A DNA stretch of 64,000 nucleotides from Paenibacillus ehimensis NBRC 15659. GTDB taxonomy: Bacteria > Bacillota > Bacilli > Paenibacillales > NBRC-103111. The notes beneath the pieces were generated by a model. That model saw nothing but the letters and a program-made list of their open reading frames with translations. It did not search any database and was not told the origin of the DNA. The position numbers were made by a program, and so were the translations under genes. Location of the stretch: contig NZ_BILX01000027.1 in NCBI RefSeq assembly GCF_004000785.1, positions 20,324-84,323 on the forward strand. The letters are read 5' to 3'. Each line of letters starts with the position of its first letter. Positions within the stretch are counted from its first letter, which is position 1. Shown here one piece after another: positions 24,917 through 33,322 of the stretch.

Positions 24917-25765
24917 ATGCTGGTTACGACGCAAGAGGCAGAGCCGCGAGTCATACGGAGCCATACGCAGGAAGCGGCAGAGGTCCCCGCAGTACTGCGT
25001 ATTCAGAGGCTGAGCGTATCGTATCATGCTTCGGACCGCCGCGCCTCCGGTCCGGCCGTGGACGAGGTGAGCTTGGAAGTGAAGGAAGGGCAGATCGTAG
25101 CGCTCGTCGGGGAAAGCGGCAGCGGCAAAAGCACGCTGGCCCAAGCCGTGCCCGGTCTGCTCGACCCCCGCAAGCATCGCGCAGAAGGGGAAATTTGGCT
25201 GGACGGCACAGACCTCCGCCGGCTATCCGCAAGGGAGCTGCGCCGATATAGAGGCAGCAGGGTGGCGATGATTTTTCAGGACCCGGCGAATGCGCTGAAT
25301 CCGGTTCTGACGATCGGCAGGCAGCTGACCGAAACCATCCGGCGGCACGGGAAAGGGCAAGGGGCTGGGGCCAAGAAGCTGGCCGTCGACCAGTTGCGCC
25401 GGGCGGGGCTGCCGGATCCGGAGACGCTTCTGCGCAAGTTTCCTTTCCAGCTATCCGGGGGCATGTGCCAGCGCGTGATGATCGCAATCGCCCTCGCCTC
25501 CGGAGCAAAGCTCCTGATCGCCGATGAGCCGACGACCGCGCTCGATGTCACGGTTCAGGCGCAAATTTTGCACGAGCTGGACCGGCTTAGGAGGGAGACC
25601 GGCATGGGCATTTTGCTCATTACTCACGACTTGGGCGTCGTGGCCGAAATCGCCGACCAGGTCTATGTCATGAAAGGCGGGCGCATCGTCGAATCGGGCA
25701 ATGTGTTCGAAATCTTCGCCCATCCGCGGCATGCCTATACCCGAGAATTGCTTGAAAGCAGGTAA
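24917..25765 (+). CDS. Nickel/peptide-type ABC transporter ATPase (NikD/DppD family)
   Basis: A 282-residue ATPase. Walker A is GESGSGKST, the Q-loop region MIFQDPANALNP is typical of the oligopeptide class, the signature is LSGGMCQRVMI and Walker B is LLIADEP. About 35 extra residues precede the domain. The start at 24917 follows AAGGGGGAA; an earlier ATG at 24881 lacks a site. The usual C-terminal Cys-rich oligopeptide extension is missing, but the partner ATPase has it. Confidence 0.9.
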   Translation: MLVTTQEAEPRVIRSHTQEAAEVPAVLRIQRLSVSYHASDRRASGPAVDEVSLEVKEGQIVALVGESGSGKSTLAQAVPGLLDPRKHRAEGEIWLDGTDLRRLSARELRRYRGSRVAMIFQDPANALNPVLTIGRQLTETIRRHGKGQGAGAKKLAVDQLRRAGLPDPETLLRKFPFQLSGGMCQRVMIAIALASGAKLLIADEPTTALDVTVQAQILHELDRLRRETGMGILLITHDLGVVAEIADQVYVMKGGRIVESGNVFEIFAHPRHAYTRELLESR

Positions 25766-25798
25766 TCCGTCGGAGCTTGGAAGGGAGGCAGGACCGCC

Positions 25799-26809
25799 GT
25801 GAGGCTGATCGAGACTCAAGGACTGACGAAGATCTATAAACGGGAGGGACGATGGTTTTCTTCCTCCGCAAACGAAGCTATGCCGGCCGTAGACCGGGTC
25901 AGTCTTCATGTGGAGAAGGGGGAGACGCTCGGGCTTGTCGGCGAAAGCGGCAGCGGCAAGAGCACGCTCGCCCGCCTGCTGCTCGGGCTCGAAAAGGCCA
26001 CCGAAGGCCGTCTGCTGTTCCGCGGCGAAGATATGACCCGATGGGGATTCAGGCGGCTGCGGAACATCCGCGGCAGGATGCAGATGGTGTTCCAGAACAG
26101 CTATTCCTCGTTCGATCCGTTGTTTACCGTGGAAAAAATTGTCGGCGAGCCGCTCAGCAATTATGGAAACATCACAGCGCGCGAACGCAGACGCATCGTC
26201 CTGGAAAGTCTGGACATGGTCGGGTTGGGGGCGGCCTATGCGGGGCGGTACCCTCACGAATTAAGCGGCGGGCAGCTGCAGCGGGTGAACATCGCGCGGG
26301 CGCTTGTCCTGCAACCGGAGCTGCTGGTCTGCGACGAGCCGTTTTCGAGCCTCGATTTCAAGCTTCGCCGACAGATCCTCACACTCCTTGAAGAGCTGAA
26401 GAGACGCCTCGGACTGTCATACCTGTTCATAACTCACGATTTATCGGCCGTATCCCGCTTCTGCGACCGGGTAGCCGTGATGTACAGGGGGCAAATCGTC
26501 GAGACGCTGCCGGGAGCCCGTATCGCCGAAGAGGCGCTGCATCCGTACACCCGTTCGCTGTTGGACGCGGTTCCTGTGCAAGATCCGCGGCTCAGGCGGA
26601 GCAAGACAGGGAGGCCGCCCGGCGAACCGGCTCTGCTGCGGGGAGATAACATTATTCGGGGCTGTCGGTTTTGCAGCCGTTGTCCTGCCGCGATGCCGGT
26701 CTGCTATACGGTCGAGCCCGCACTCGAACGGAAGCGGCCATCTCATCAGGCTGCGTGCCATCTCTATGCGCATGAAGCCGAAGGCAAGCCAAACCTTCCA
26801 AATTGTTAA
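25799..26809 (+). CDS. Nickel/peptide-type ABC transporter ATPase (NikE/DppF family)
   Basis: A 336-residue ATPase with Walker A GESGSGKST, the Q-loop MVFQNSYSSFDP, signature LSGGQLQRVNIA and Walker B LLVCDEP. The C-terminus carries the oligopeptide-class Cys pattern (CRFCSRCP, then VCYTVEP and ACHLY). In DppD-type proteins such a cluster can bind iron-sulfur or metal. It begins with GTG after GGGAGGCAGG. It forms a heterodimer with the preceding ATPase. Confidence 0.9.
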   Translation: MRLIETQGLTKIYKREGRWFSSSANEAMPAVDRVSLHVEKGETLGLVGESGSGKSTLARLLLGLEKATEGRLLFRGEDMTRWGFRRLRNIRGRMQMVFQNSYSSFDPLFTVEKIVGEPLSNYGNITARERRRIVLESLDMVGLGAAYAGRYPHELSGGQLQRVNIARALVLQPELLVCDEPFSSLDFKLRRQILTLLEELKRRLGLSYLFITHDLSAVSRFCDRVAVMYRGQIVETLPGARIAEEALHPYTRSLLDAVPVQDPRLRRSKTGRPPGEPALLRGDNIIRGCRFCSRCPAAMPVCYTVEPALERKRPSHQAACHLYAHEAEGKPNLPNC

Positions 26810-26827
26810 AGAATAGGGGCAACTACG

Positions 26828-28492
26828 ATGAAACCGAACAGCGCAAGCCGCAACAAACGATCTTTTGCCATACAAGGCCTTTTCGTGTTATTAAGCGTTC
26901 TGCTGGTGTTGGTTACCGGCTGCTCGGCCGGAGACAAAGCCGGCACAAGCCAAACGGCCGCAGGTACCCGAAGCGACGGGGCGACGGGCGAAAAGCAGGT
27001 GGTCGTCGCCGTCGCTTCCGATCCGGGGCTCGACCAGCTCGATGCCGGGACTTACAAAGGCTCGATTCAGGTGCATCCGATGATTTACGATTCCTTGGTC
27101 GAATACGGCGAGAAAGGCGAAATATTGCCTTCGTTAGCCGAATCGTGGACAATCTCCCCCGACGGCAAGGAATATACGTTCAAGCTGCGCAAAAACGTCA
27201 AATTTTCCGACGGCACGGAATTTAACGCGGAGGCGGTCAAGTTTTCGTTCGAGCGTTGGTACAAGGACCCGGCCAATTCCTCCATCAATGTCGCGAAGGC
27301 GATGCAGGAAATTACGGCCGTTGACGCCCACACGGTCAAGATGACTTTTAGCCAGGCGTTCTATCCGTTTCTGACCGAGCTGACGTATGCCAGACCGGTG
27401 CGCATCCTTTCTCCTTCGGCCGTTGAGCCGGCGGGGGACGTCAAAGGCAAGTTCGTCAAGCCCATCGGCACCGGCGCGTGGAAGGTCGACAGCTATACGA
27501 AGGACCAGCAGGCCGTGCTGGTGCGAAATTCCAACTACTGGGGGAAAGCGCCGCTGCTGAACAAAATCGTGCTAAAAGTCGTCAACGATCCGCAATCGCG
27601 CCTGCTGGCGCTTCAGAACGGATCGGTGGACATTTCCGGCGGCCAGATGGGTAAAATTTCGTCGGAAAGCCTTCAGGTCGCCCAAACCTCCGATTCGTTA
27701 ACCGTACAATCCGCCCCCGGTTCGAATTCGCATTTTGTCGTCTTTAATGGCTCCAATCCGTTTCTGCAGGATGTGAACGTGCGCAAGGCGATCAATTTGG
27801 CGGTCAATAAAAAAAGCATCGTCGACAAGCTGATGGGAGGGAGCGGCAAGGAAGCGCAAGGCTTGTTCCCGGCTACCGTGCCTTATGTGACCGCAGAGAA
27901 TATCCGATGGTACGGCTATGAGCCGGAGCAGGCGAAGCAATTGCTTAAGGAAGCCGGCTTTGCGGATACGAACGGCGACGGCATCGTGGAGAAAAACGGC
28001 AAGCCGCTTGAATTGAATTTTGTGCTGCAGCAGACCGAGTTTCCCGAATGGAAAGCGATCGCCGAATTTGTCCAGGCGCAGCTTAAGGAAATCGGCATTA
28101 CCGTCAACCTGAAGGTGCTGGAAGCGAACGCCTATTACGATGCGCTGTGGAAGAACAAGCAGTACGATATGCTCATTTACCGTACTTATGCGGATTCCCA
28201 GAACCCGCACTTTTTCCTGCTGTCTTTGTTCCATCGGACGGCAAATGCTCCGGCTGTCGCCTGGTCGGATCCGCCATTGGAGGCTTTGATTGACGAAGCG
28301 ATGGGAGCGATGGATGCCAAAGCAAGGCAGGAAACATACGATGCGCTCTTCGGCCGGATGTTCGAGCAGGCGATGGTTTTGCCGGTTTATTATCCGGATG
28401 ACATTTTTGTCGTCAATAAGAGAGTCCAAGGCTTTAAGCTGGGGCAAACCGCATATTTGCCGGTCGTTTGGAACGAGCTGGATGTCAAGTAA
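26828..28492 (+). CDS. Nickel/peptide-type ABC transporter substrate-binding lipoprotein
   Basis: A 554-residue SBP of the family 5 (NikA/DppA/CntA) type. It has a signal peptide with lipobox LVTGC at about residue 36, then a linker rich in Thr, Gly and Ala. The fold markers are DSLVEYGEKGEILPSLAESW and YTFKLRKNVKFSDGTEFNAE. It captures the ligand outside the membrane. Family 5 binds peptides, nickel chelates or metallophores such as staphylopine. The Zur-like boxes upstream favour a zinc or zinc-chelate ligand. The SBP follows its transporter genes, and two methyltransferases come next. Confidence 0.9.
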   Translation: MKPNSASRNKRSFAIQGLFVLLSVLLVLVTGCSAGDKAGTSQTAAGTRSDGATGEKQVVVAVASDPGLDQLDAGTYKGSIQVHPMIYDSLVEYGEKGEILPSLAESWTISPDGKEYTFKLRKNVKFSDGTEFNAEAVKFSFERWYKDPANSSINVAKAMQEITAVDAHTVKMTFSQAFYPFLTELTYARPVRILSPSAVEPAGDVKGKFVKPIGTGAWKVDSYTKDQQAVLVRNSNYWGKAPLLNKIVLKVVNDPQSRLLALQNGSVDISGGQMGKISSESLQVAQTSDSLTVQSAPGSNSHFVVFNGSNPFLQDVNVRKAINLAVNKKSIVDKLMGGSGKEAQGLFPATVPYVTAENIRWYGYEPEQAKQLLKEAGFADTNGDGIVEKNGKPLELNFVLQQTEFPEWKAIAEFVQAQLKEIGITVNLKVLEANAYYDALWKNKQYDMLIYRTYADSQNPHFFLLSLFHRTANAPAVAWSDPPLEALIDEAMGAMDAKARQETYDALFGRMFEQAMVLPVYYPDDIFVVNKRVQGFKLGQTAYLPVVWNELDVK

Positions 28493-28528
28493 CTATACAA
28501 TAAACTATAAAATTTCAGGAGAGACGCT

Positions 28529-29290
28529 ATGTTGAATGACATTTCCAAGTACTGGACGTCCAGCTCCGGCAGCTACGATAAAGCAGTCAAGGCGCAATTC
28601 CGCAGCCGTCGGACCGTAGCCATGTGGACATCGCTGCTGAGCGAAGGGTTGGGCGGCAGGGAGGGACAAGCCGTCCTGGATATGGGAACCGGCCCCGGAT
28701 TTTTTTCGATCCTGTTGTCAAGAATGGGGCATCGCGTTACGGCGATCGACGCCTCGCAGGGGATGATCGAAACGGCATCGCGCAATTTCAAGGCGGCCGG
28801 CGTTAACGTCAAGGTCTATGTGGGGGACGCGGCCCATCTCCATGCCGAAAAAGACAATACCTTCGATGCGGTCGTGTGCCGCGATGTCGTCTGGACGCTG
28901 CCTGACCCGTACGGGGCCTATGCGGAATGGTACCGCATCCTAAAGCCGGGCGGCACGCTAATCGTATTCGACGGCAACTATTTTTATCGGGAGAAGCAGG
29001 AGAAACAGACGCCCTTCAACATGCTGTGGCACGCCCTTGGGTGGACGCTAATTCTCCTTACGGAGATGAGGGTAAGGAGACGGTCCGATCAGGATAAGGA
29101 ACTGCTCGGCCAACTCCCGTTCGTACAGGTCATGCGCCCGGAGGCCGATCAAGAGGCATTGCAGCAGGCCGGATTTCGTATTCAGGAAATTCGCCGTAAT
29201 TTTACGTCCGGCTACAAGATGACGATGCAGCATTTGAAATACGGCTACGAAAGCGACAGACGTTTTATGATCCTAGCAAAGAAGGTGTAA
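28529..29290 (+). CDS. Class I SAM-dependent methyltransferase, first of a tandem pair
   Basis: A 253-residue Rossmann methyltransferase. Motif I is VLDMGTGPGFFSILL, the acidic ribose-binding loop is VTAIDASQGM, motif III/IV is FDAVVCRDVVWTLPDPYGAY and motif V is ILKPGGTLIVFDGNYF. CAGGAGAG precedes the ATG. It lies 36 bp after the SBP gene and 3 bp before a paralog with the same motif order. The substrate is unknown. In this position it may modify the imported ligand or a small-molecule chelator made by the cell. Confidence 0.88.
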   Translation: MLNDISKYWTSSSGSYDKAVKAQFRSRRTVAMWTSLLSEGLGGREGQAVLDMGTGPGFFSILLSRMGHRVTAIDASQGMIETASRNFKAAGVNVKVYVGDAAHLHAEKDNTFDAVVCRDVVWTLPDPYGAYAEWYRILKPGGTLIVFDGNYFYREKQEKQTPFNMLWHALGWTLILLTEMRVRRRSDQDKELLGQLPFVQVMRPEADQEALQQAGFRIQEIRRNFTSGYKMTMQHLKYGYESDRRFMILAKKV

Positions 29291-29293
29291 CGG

Positions 29294-30046
29294 ATGACGA
29301 TGCAAAATGAAATTGAAACGTACTGGAATGGCGAAGCGGAACTGTACAGCGACAGCATCCAAAAGGAGCTGAACGGTTTTGAAAAGCAGGCCTGGCTTGA
29401 TTTGATTTTTGAATATGCTCCGCCGAAGGAGCGGCTCGATGTGTTGGATATCGGCTGCGGACCGGGCTTTTTCACGATTATTTTATCGCAGGCCGGCCAC
29501 AATGTCCTGGGGATCGACTGCACGGAAAATATGCTGAAGTGTGCCCGCCGCAATGCGGAACAGGCAGGAGTGAAGCCGGAATTCCGCAAAATGGACTCGC
29601 AGAAGCCGGAGCTGGAATCCGATAGCTTTGACTTAATCGTGTGCCGCAACCTGACTTGGACGCTTCATGCGCCGCAGGCGGCTTACGGCGAGTGGCTAAA
29701 GGTGCTGCGTCCAGGCGGCCGGCTGCTCGTATTCGATGCCAACTGGAACCGACATTTCATTGACGACGACCTGCGGGCGAAGCGGGATGCGGATCTGCGC
29801 GAGTACGAAGCGAGAGGTTGGGGCAGTCCGCCAAGGCATGTCGATTGGGAAGAATCCGACCGTCTCAGCCTGCTGCTTCCGTTAACGAAGGAATGGCGTC
29901 CGGCATGGGACCTGCAGGCGTTGAAAGCCGAAGGCTACAGCGATGCGTTCAGCGTGGAAAACTTGTCGGAGCGGGTGCTGGATGAGAGGCAGCAGGTACT
30001 CAGCCGGTCAACGCCAATGTTTATGGTATGCGGACAGAAAGGATAA
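29294..30046 (+). CDS. Class I SAM-dependent methyltransferase, second of a tandem pair
   Basis: A 250-residue paralog of the preceding gene. It shares VLDIGCGPGFFTIIL, VLGIDCTENM, FDLIVCRNLTWTLHAPQAAY and VLRPGGRLLVFDANWN. The two genes are separated by three bases and must be co-transcribed. Tandem duplication followed by divergence could give two successive methylations or a heterodimer. It ends the Zur-box operon. Confidence 0.88.
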   Translation: MTMQNEIETYWNGEAELYSDSIQKELNGFEKQAWLDLIFEYAPPKERLDVLDIGCGPGFFTIILSQAGHNVLGIDCTENMLKCARRNAEQAGVKPEFRKMDSQKPELESDSFDLIVCRNLTWTLHAPQAAYGEWLKVLRPGGRLLVFDANWNRHFIDDDLRAKRDADLREYEARGWGSPPRHVDWEESDRLSLLLPLTKEWRPAWDLQALKAEGYSDAFSVENLSERVLDERQQVLSRSTPMFMVCGQKG

Positions 30047-30086
30047 AGAACTGGTCTCGTGCAACCTTTTAGCCGGACGCCGCGTT

Positions 30087-30139
30087 TAGGAGGTAGAGAA
30101 CAACACCGTGGAGCGCTGACTCCATAGGTTATTCTCCTA
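30087..30139 (+). promoter_or_regulatory. Structured leader before the stalk-domain gene
   Basis: TAGGAG (30087-30092) can pair with CTCCTA (30134-30139), enclosing TGGAG (30109-30113) and CTCCA (30120-30124). A nested hairpin results, about 30 bases before the start codon and with a separate AGGAGG at 30154. It may be an RNA control element or a chance structure. Confidence 0.25.
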
Positions 30140-30170
30140 CATAGGTTGACTACAGGAGGTATAGGACATC

Positions 30171-31232
30171 ATGCAACCATTCAAAGTACTCGGGGCGGTG
30201 TTGGCCGGCGCGCTGCTGGCAACCAACGTCGCGTCCGCCGCTCCAAGCGAGCCTGCGACGGTAAAACCGCTGCCGATTTCCGCTCCTGTTCCGCAGGATT
30301 CCAACGGCGGTCTAAAACTTGTACTCGTGATCGACGGAAAAGGATTCTCCCCGGAAGAGAACCCGATATACGTAGGCGCCAAAAATCAAATAATGGTACC
30401 GATCCGCGCTGTCGCCGAAGCGCTTGGCTATAAGCTCACGTGGAAGCAGGATACGCACTCGCTGGAGCTGGTTCAAGGCAACCAATGGCTAACCCTTCAG
30501 ATCGGACAAGACAAATACGGCTTTGCCAAAATGCTCGTTCCGCTTGAGGTGGCCCCGGAGCTAACGAATGAGAAAACGTATGTTCCTCTGTCCTATTTCG
30601 AAAAGGTGATGAAGCTTCAAGTGAAGGTGGATGCAACGGGAACGATCAGTATCCATTCCAAGAAGCAAGAAAGCGACGAACAGGCTGCGAGCACGACCAA
30701 GCAAGGGACCGTTACCAGCATGACCTACCGCGATAAAGGCGGAGAGATCGGCCTTAACGGCTATGGGCACGGCGTCCGACTGAACATCTCCGACGAAACG
30801 GAAATCGTATCCGATACGAACCAGAAGCTGACGCTGGCCGACCTGCAGCTTGGCATGTCCGTCGAAGCGGAACACGGCTTGGCGATGGCTATGAGCATGC
30901 CGCCGATGACCCATGCCAAAAAGATTATCGTGAAACAAAGCCCTGCCGCGCAGCCAACTTTAGGTACGGCAGGCGAGATCGGGGAAATCACTTCTTCGGC
31001 GGAAGGGACAATGCGTCTTACGATCAAAGGAAACAAGCTTAGCGACGGATCGCATGACACGGTAGTCCTGAACGTGGCAGGGGATACGCCTGTGATCGGT
31101 ACGAAGGATAACCAACCGATTGCCGCCGACCAGCTTAAGAAAGGCGATAAAGTGTATGCCTTCTATGGTCCGGTCTTGACCAAAAGCTTGCCGCCCATCG
31201 GCCAAGCCGTCAAAATCGTTGTAGAAAACTAA
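30171..31232 (+). CDS. Secreted stalk-domain (copper amine oxidase N-terminal-like) protein
   Basis: A 353-residue exported protein. The signal peptide runs MQPFKVLGAVLAGALLATNVASA. It is followed by a copper amine oxidase N-terminal-like stalk domain: VPIRAVAEALGYKLTWKQ, then YVPLSYFEKV, the usual pattern in Paenibacillus surface proteins. The C-terminal half has two repeats of the kind GTVTSMTYRDKGGEIGLNG and GEIGEITSSAEGTMRLT, each followed by a DxxVxA-like binding strand. It probably works in the cell wall; the function is unknown. AGGAGG precedes the ATG. Confidence 0.8.
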   Translation: MQPFKVLGAVLAGALLATNVASAAPSEPATVKPLPISAPVPQDSNGGLKLVLVIDGKGFSPEENPIYVGAKNQIMVPIRAVAEALGYKLTWKQDTHSLELVQGNQWLTLQIGQDKYGFAKMLVPLEVAPELTNEKTYVPLSYFEKVMKLQVKVDATGTISIHSKKQESDEQAASTTKQGTVTSMTYRDKGGEIGLNGYGHGVRLNISDETEIVSDTNQKLTLADLQLGMSVEAEHGLAMAMSMPPMTHAKKIIVKQSPAAQPTLGTAGEIGEITSSAEGTMRLTIKGNKLSDGSHDTVVLNVAGDTPVIGTKDNQPIAADQLKKGDKVYAFYGPVLTKSLPPIGQAVKIVVEN

Positions 31233-31248
31233 ATTACGGCATCCACGC

Positions 31249-31299
31249 AAAAAAAGGCAGTCCTTTAGCCATTTCATGGTAAAGGACTGCCTCTTTTTT
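31249..31299. terminator. Bidirectional terminator between the stalk-domain and marR genes
   Basis: AAAAAAAGGCAGTCCTTTA and its inverted copy TAAAGGACTGCCTCTTTTTT enclose a short loop. It can end the plus-strand stalk-domain gene and the converging minus-strand marR gene. Confidence 0.88.
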
Positions 31300-31328
31300 G
31301 GGCGATTCCGGAAGCGACTAATAAGGGC

Positions 31329-31859
31329 TCAAAGTTCTGCTCGATCACTTTTTATCATGGCATCCATGGCGGCCATTGAATTTTCGAGCACGCCGGTAAT
31401 ATCGCTGACCAAACGATCGATGAATTGAAAGTCCTCGTCCGAGTAGCGGCTGATGAAATCTAAAAAAAATTTCTCCACATACTGATGATACCTTTCATGG
31501 ACATGATAGACGATCTGGCCATCCGGCGTCAGACGGAAAAGGACTTCCTTTCGGTTCCCGCTGAGCGAAAACTTCTCGATCCAGCCGCGATCCAGCAGCT
31601 TGGCGCTGATTTTGGTAATCGCGCCTTTGGTCATGCCCATCTTCTCGGCAAGCCGGGTTACGTTGATGGATTCGTGATTGCCGATTAGCTCAATCGCGTG
31701 CGTTTCGGACATCGTCAGATCGTCGGTTAAATTCCTGATCCCGTATTGCCGGGCAATGGCAAAGAATATATCTTTTTCTTTCTTATCATGATCTTCATAC
31801 AGATGCACCATTTGCATCACTTTGGCGTATAAATGCTGGGCGTTGGCATCGTTTCCCAA
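31329..31859 (-). CDS. MarR family transcriptional regulator
   Basis: A 176-residue winged-helix regulator. The DNA-binding part is INVTRLAEKMGMTKGAITKISAKLLDRGWIEKF, with wing GNRKEVLFRLTPDG. MarR proteins repress efflux genes and release DNA on binding phenolic or drug ligands. The TTG at 31859 follows GGAGGA eight bases upstream. Two MFS pumps lie just upstream on the same strand. Palindromes between the two pumps (33195-33214 and 33259-33274) are good candidates for its operators. Confidence 0.9.
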   Translation of the reverse strand: MGNDANAQHLYAKVMQMVHLYEDHDKKEKDIFFAIARQYGIRNLTDDLTMSETHAIELIGNHESINVTRLAEKMGMTKGAITKISAKLLDRGWIEKFSLSGNRKEVLFRLTPDGQIVYHVHERYHQYVEKFFLDFISRYSDEDFQFIDRLVSDITGVLENSMAAMDAMIKSDRAEL

Positions 31860-31897
31860 GATCAGGCTCCTCCGAAAAACAAGTATAGGCTACCTTA

Positions 31898-31927
31898 ACT
31901 GTACCATTAGAGCCATCGCTGTTTCAA
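31898..31927 (-). promoter_or_regulatory. Promoter of the marR gene
   Basis: On the minus strand TTGAAA (31922-31927) and TACAGT (31898-31903) are 18 bp apart, between the MFS gene and marR. It would allow marR expression independent of the pump. Confidence 0.45.
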
Positions 31928-31945
31928 CTGGCAGGAAGAGTCAAG

Positions 31946-33154
31946 TCACCCTTCGGTCTTCATAGGGGAGAGTGCCGTACGGGTTTCTTTGGGCTGCAAA
32001 TAACGGGCAAGCACCGCAGATAATGCGAGTAACAGCGCGGTAACCGCGCTTACTAGAATAATGTCGTTCCCGCCGGTATATAAGATTCCTCCCATGGTCG
32101 GTCCTGCGGCCATGCCGAAGTAACGAACGAGATTATAGACGCCGATCGCGGTTGCCCGGTTATGGACAAACTGTTCACTAAGCAGCGTGGTCTGCATTGG
32201 CAGCGTCAAGCCCAGGCTAAAGCCGAGCAGCAGGAAGGAGGCCATCAGCAGCGGAAAATTAATTCCTGCCAAGCTGCCGAACAGAACGACAGCTCCGATG
32301 GATGAAGCTGTCGTGACAAGCAGGCTTCGCAGAACGCCGAACCGGGATTGCAAACGAATGCTGACGGCGCTAGCCCCCATGAGCAGAACGATAAACGGCA
32401 TAATGACAACCCCTGTCAAGGCAGGTCCCATGCTATATCGATTGTTCAGAAAGGTTGGCAGGAGCACAGCGATGATGTACAGCGTGAAATTGGTTGTGAA
32501 GCCGATCGCCAGCACGATAGCCCCGATTTTATTACGCACGACGTTCAGGAAATTTTGCGTGATGGATGGCTTTGCGGCGGTGGTAGGCCCGGCGGGCGGC
32601 CTCTGTTCTTCTTTGATCCAGAATGCGTTCATGATGAAAATGGCCAAGCCGCTAAAGGCAAGGAACAGAAACGCATTCCCGTAGTGACCCGATCCGCCCA
32701 AAAGACCGCCAAGCGGGGGACCGATAGCCGGAGTTACTGCAAGGAGCGTTTGGTATATGCCCATGGCCTTGACTCGTTCCTCTCCATGGAACTTATCGCC
32801 GATCAGAGTCACGGCAACGAGAGGGATCGCAGCCGCGCCGACGCCCTGGAGAATGCGCATGGCTAACAGCAGGTAGATATTTCCGGCATATGCGCAGCCG
32901 ATGGAGGCAGCGACATAGAGCAAGATGCTGGGCAGCAGCACGATCTTGCGTCCTTTCGCATCGACAAGCGGGCCGTAGACGACCTGCATGGCGGCAAGCG
33001 CTACGGTAAAGATCGAGACGGTTAAATTGGTTGTAAAGTAAGAGGCATTCATAAGTTCTCGCACCTGTGACAGTAATGGCGTGTAAATATGCGTAGCCAG
33101 TGAGCTGACAAGGGCACTGATGCCTAAAATAAACAGCGTGCTTTTTAATTTCAT
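31946..33154 (-). CDS. MFS multidrug efflux transporter
   Basis: A 402-residue protein with about 12 membrane segments. The A-motif is GPLVDAKGRKIVLL, motif C of drug antiporters is AIGPPLGGLLGG and the N-terminus is ISALVSSLATHIYTPLL. It likely exports hydrophobic drugs by proton exchange. MarR is encoded directly downstream, and two palindromic operators lie just upstream. A paralogous pump gene precedes it at 33323-34549. Confidence 0.9.
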   Translation of the reverse strand: MKLKSTLFILGISALVSSLATHIYTPLLSQVRELMNASYFTTNLTVSIFTVALAAMQVVYGPLVDAKGRKIVLLPSILLYVAASIGCAYAGNIYLLLAMRILQGVGAAAIPLVAVTLIGDKFHGEERVKAMGIYQTLLAVTPAIGPPLGGLLGGSGHYGNAFLFLAFSGLAIFIMNAFWIKEEQRPPAGPTTAAKPSITQNFLNVVRNKIGAIVLAIGFTTNFTLYIIAVLLPTFLNNRYSMGPALTGVVIMPFIVLLMGASAVSIRLQSRFGVLRSLLVTTASSIGAVVLFGSLAGINFPLLMASFLLLGFSLGLTLPMQTTLLSEQFVHNRATAIGVYNLVRYFGMAAGPTMGGILYTGGNDIILVSAVTALLLALSAVLARYLQPKETRTALSPMKTEG

Positions 33155-33194
33155 TCCTATTAAGCACCATCCTTTCGCAAAGCGAATAGAAAAT

Positions 33195-33214
33195 ATTGTT
33201 TCCCGGGATACAAT
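33195..33214 (-). promoter_or_regulatory. Near-perfect 20-bp operator over the MFS promoter
   Basis: ATTGTTTCCCGGGATACAAT is palindromic except for two positions. On the minus strand TTGTAT inside it is a plausible -35 with TCTATT 17 bp further on, so binding would block polymerase. The dyad length suits a MarR dimer. Confidence 0.6.
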
Positions 33215-33258
33215 GAATGTGAGCTTCGGCCTAGGAACGAGCAGACACGCTTTTTTTA

Positions 33259-33274
33259 TGTTTCCCAGTAAACA
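33259..33274 (-). promoter_or_regulatory. Second MarR-like operator
   Basis: TGTTTCCCAGTAAACA repeats the arm sequence TGTTTCC of the first site, with its centre about 62 bp away (six helical turns). It may strengthen repression of the pump. Confidence 0.5.
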
Positions 33275-33322
33275 ATATAACTTGGATTAAAGTGAATTGC
33301 AAGATATGTTACTTCCGGGCTG

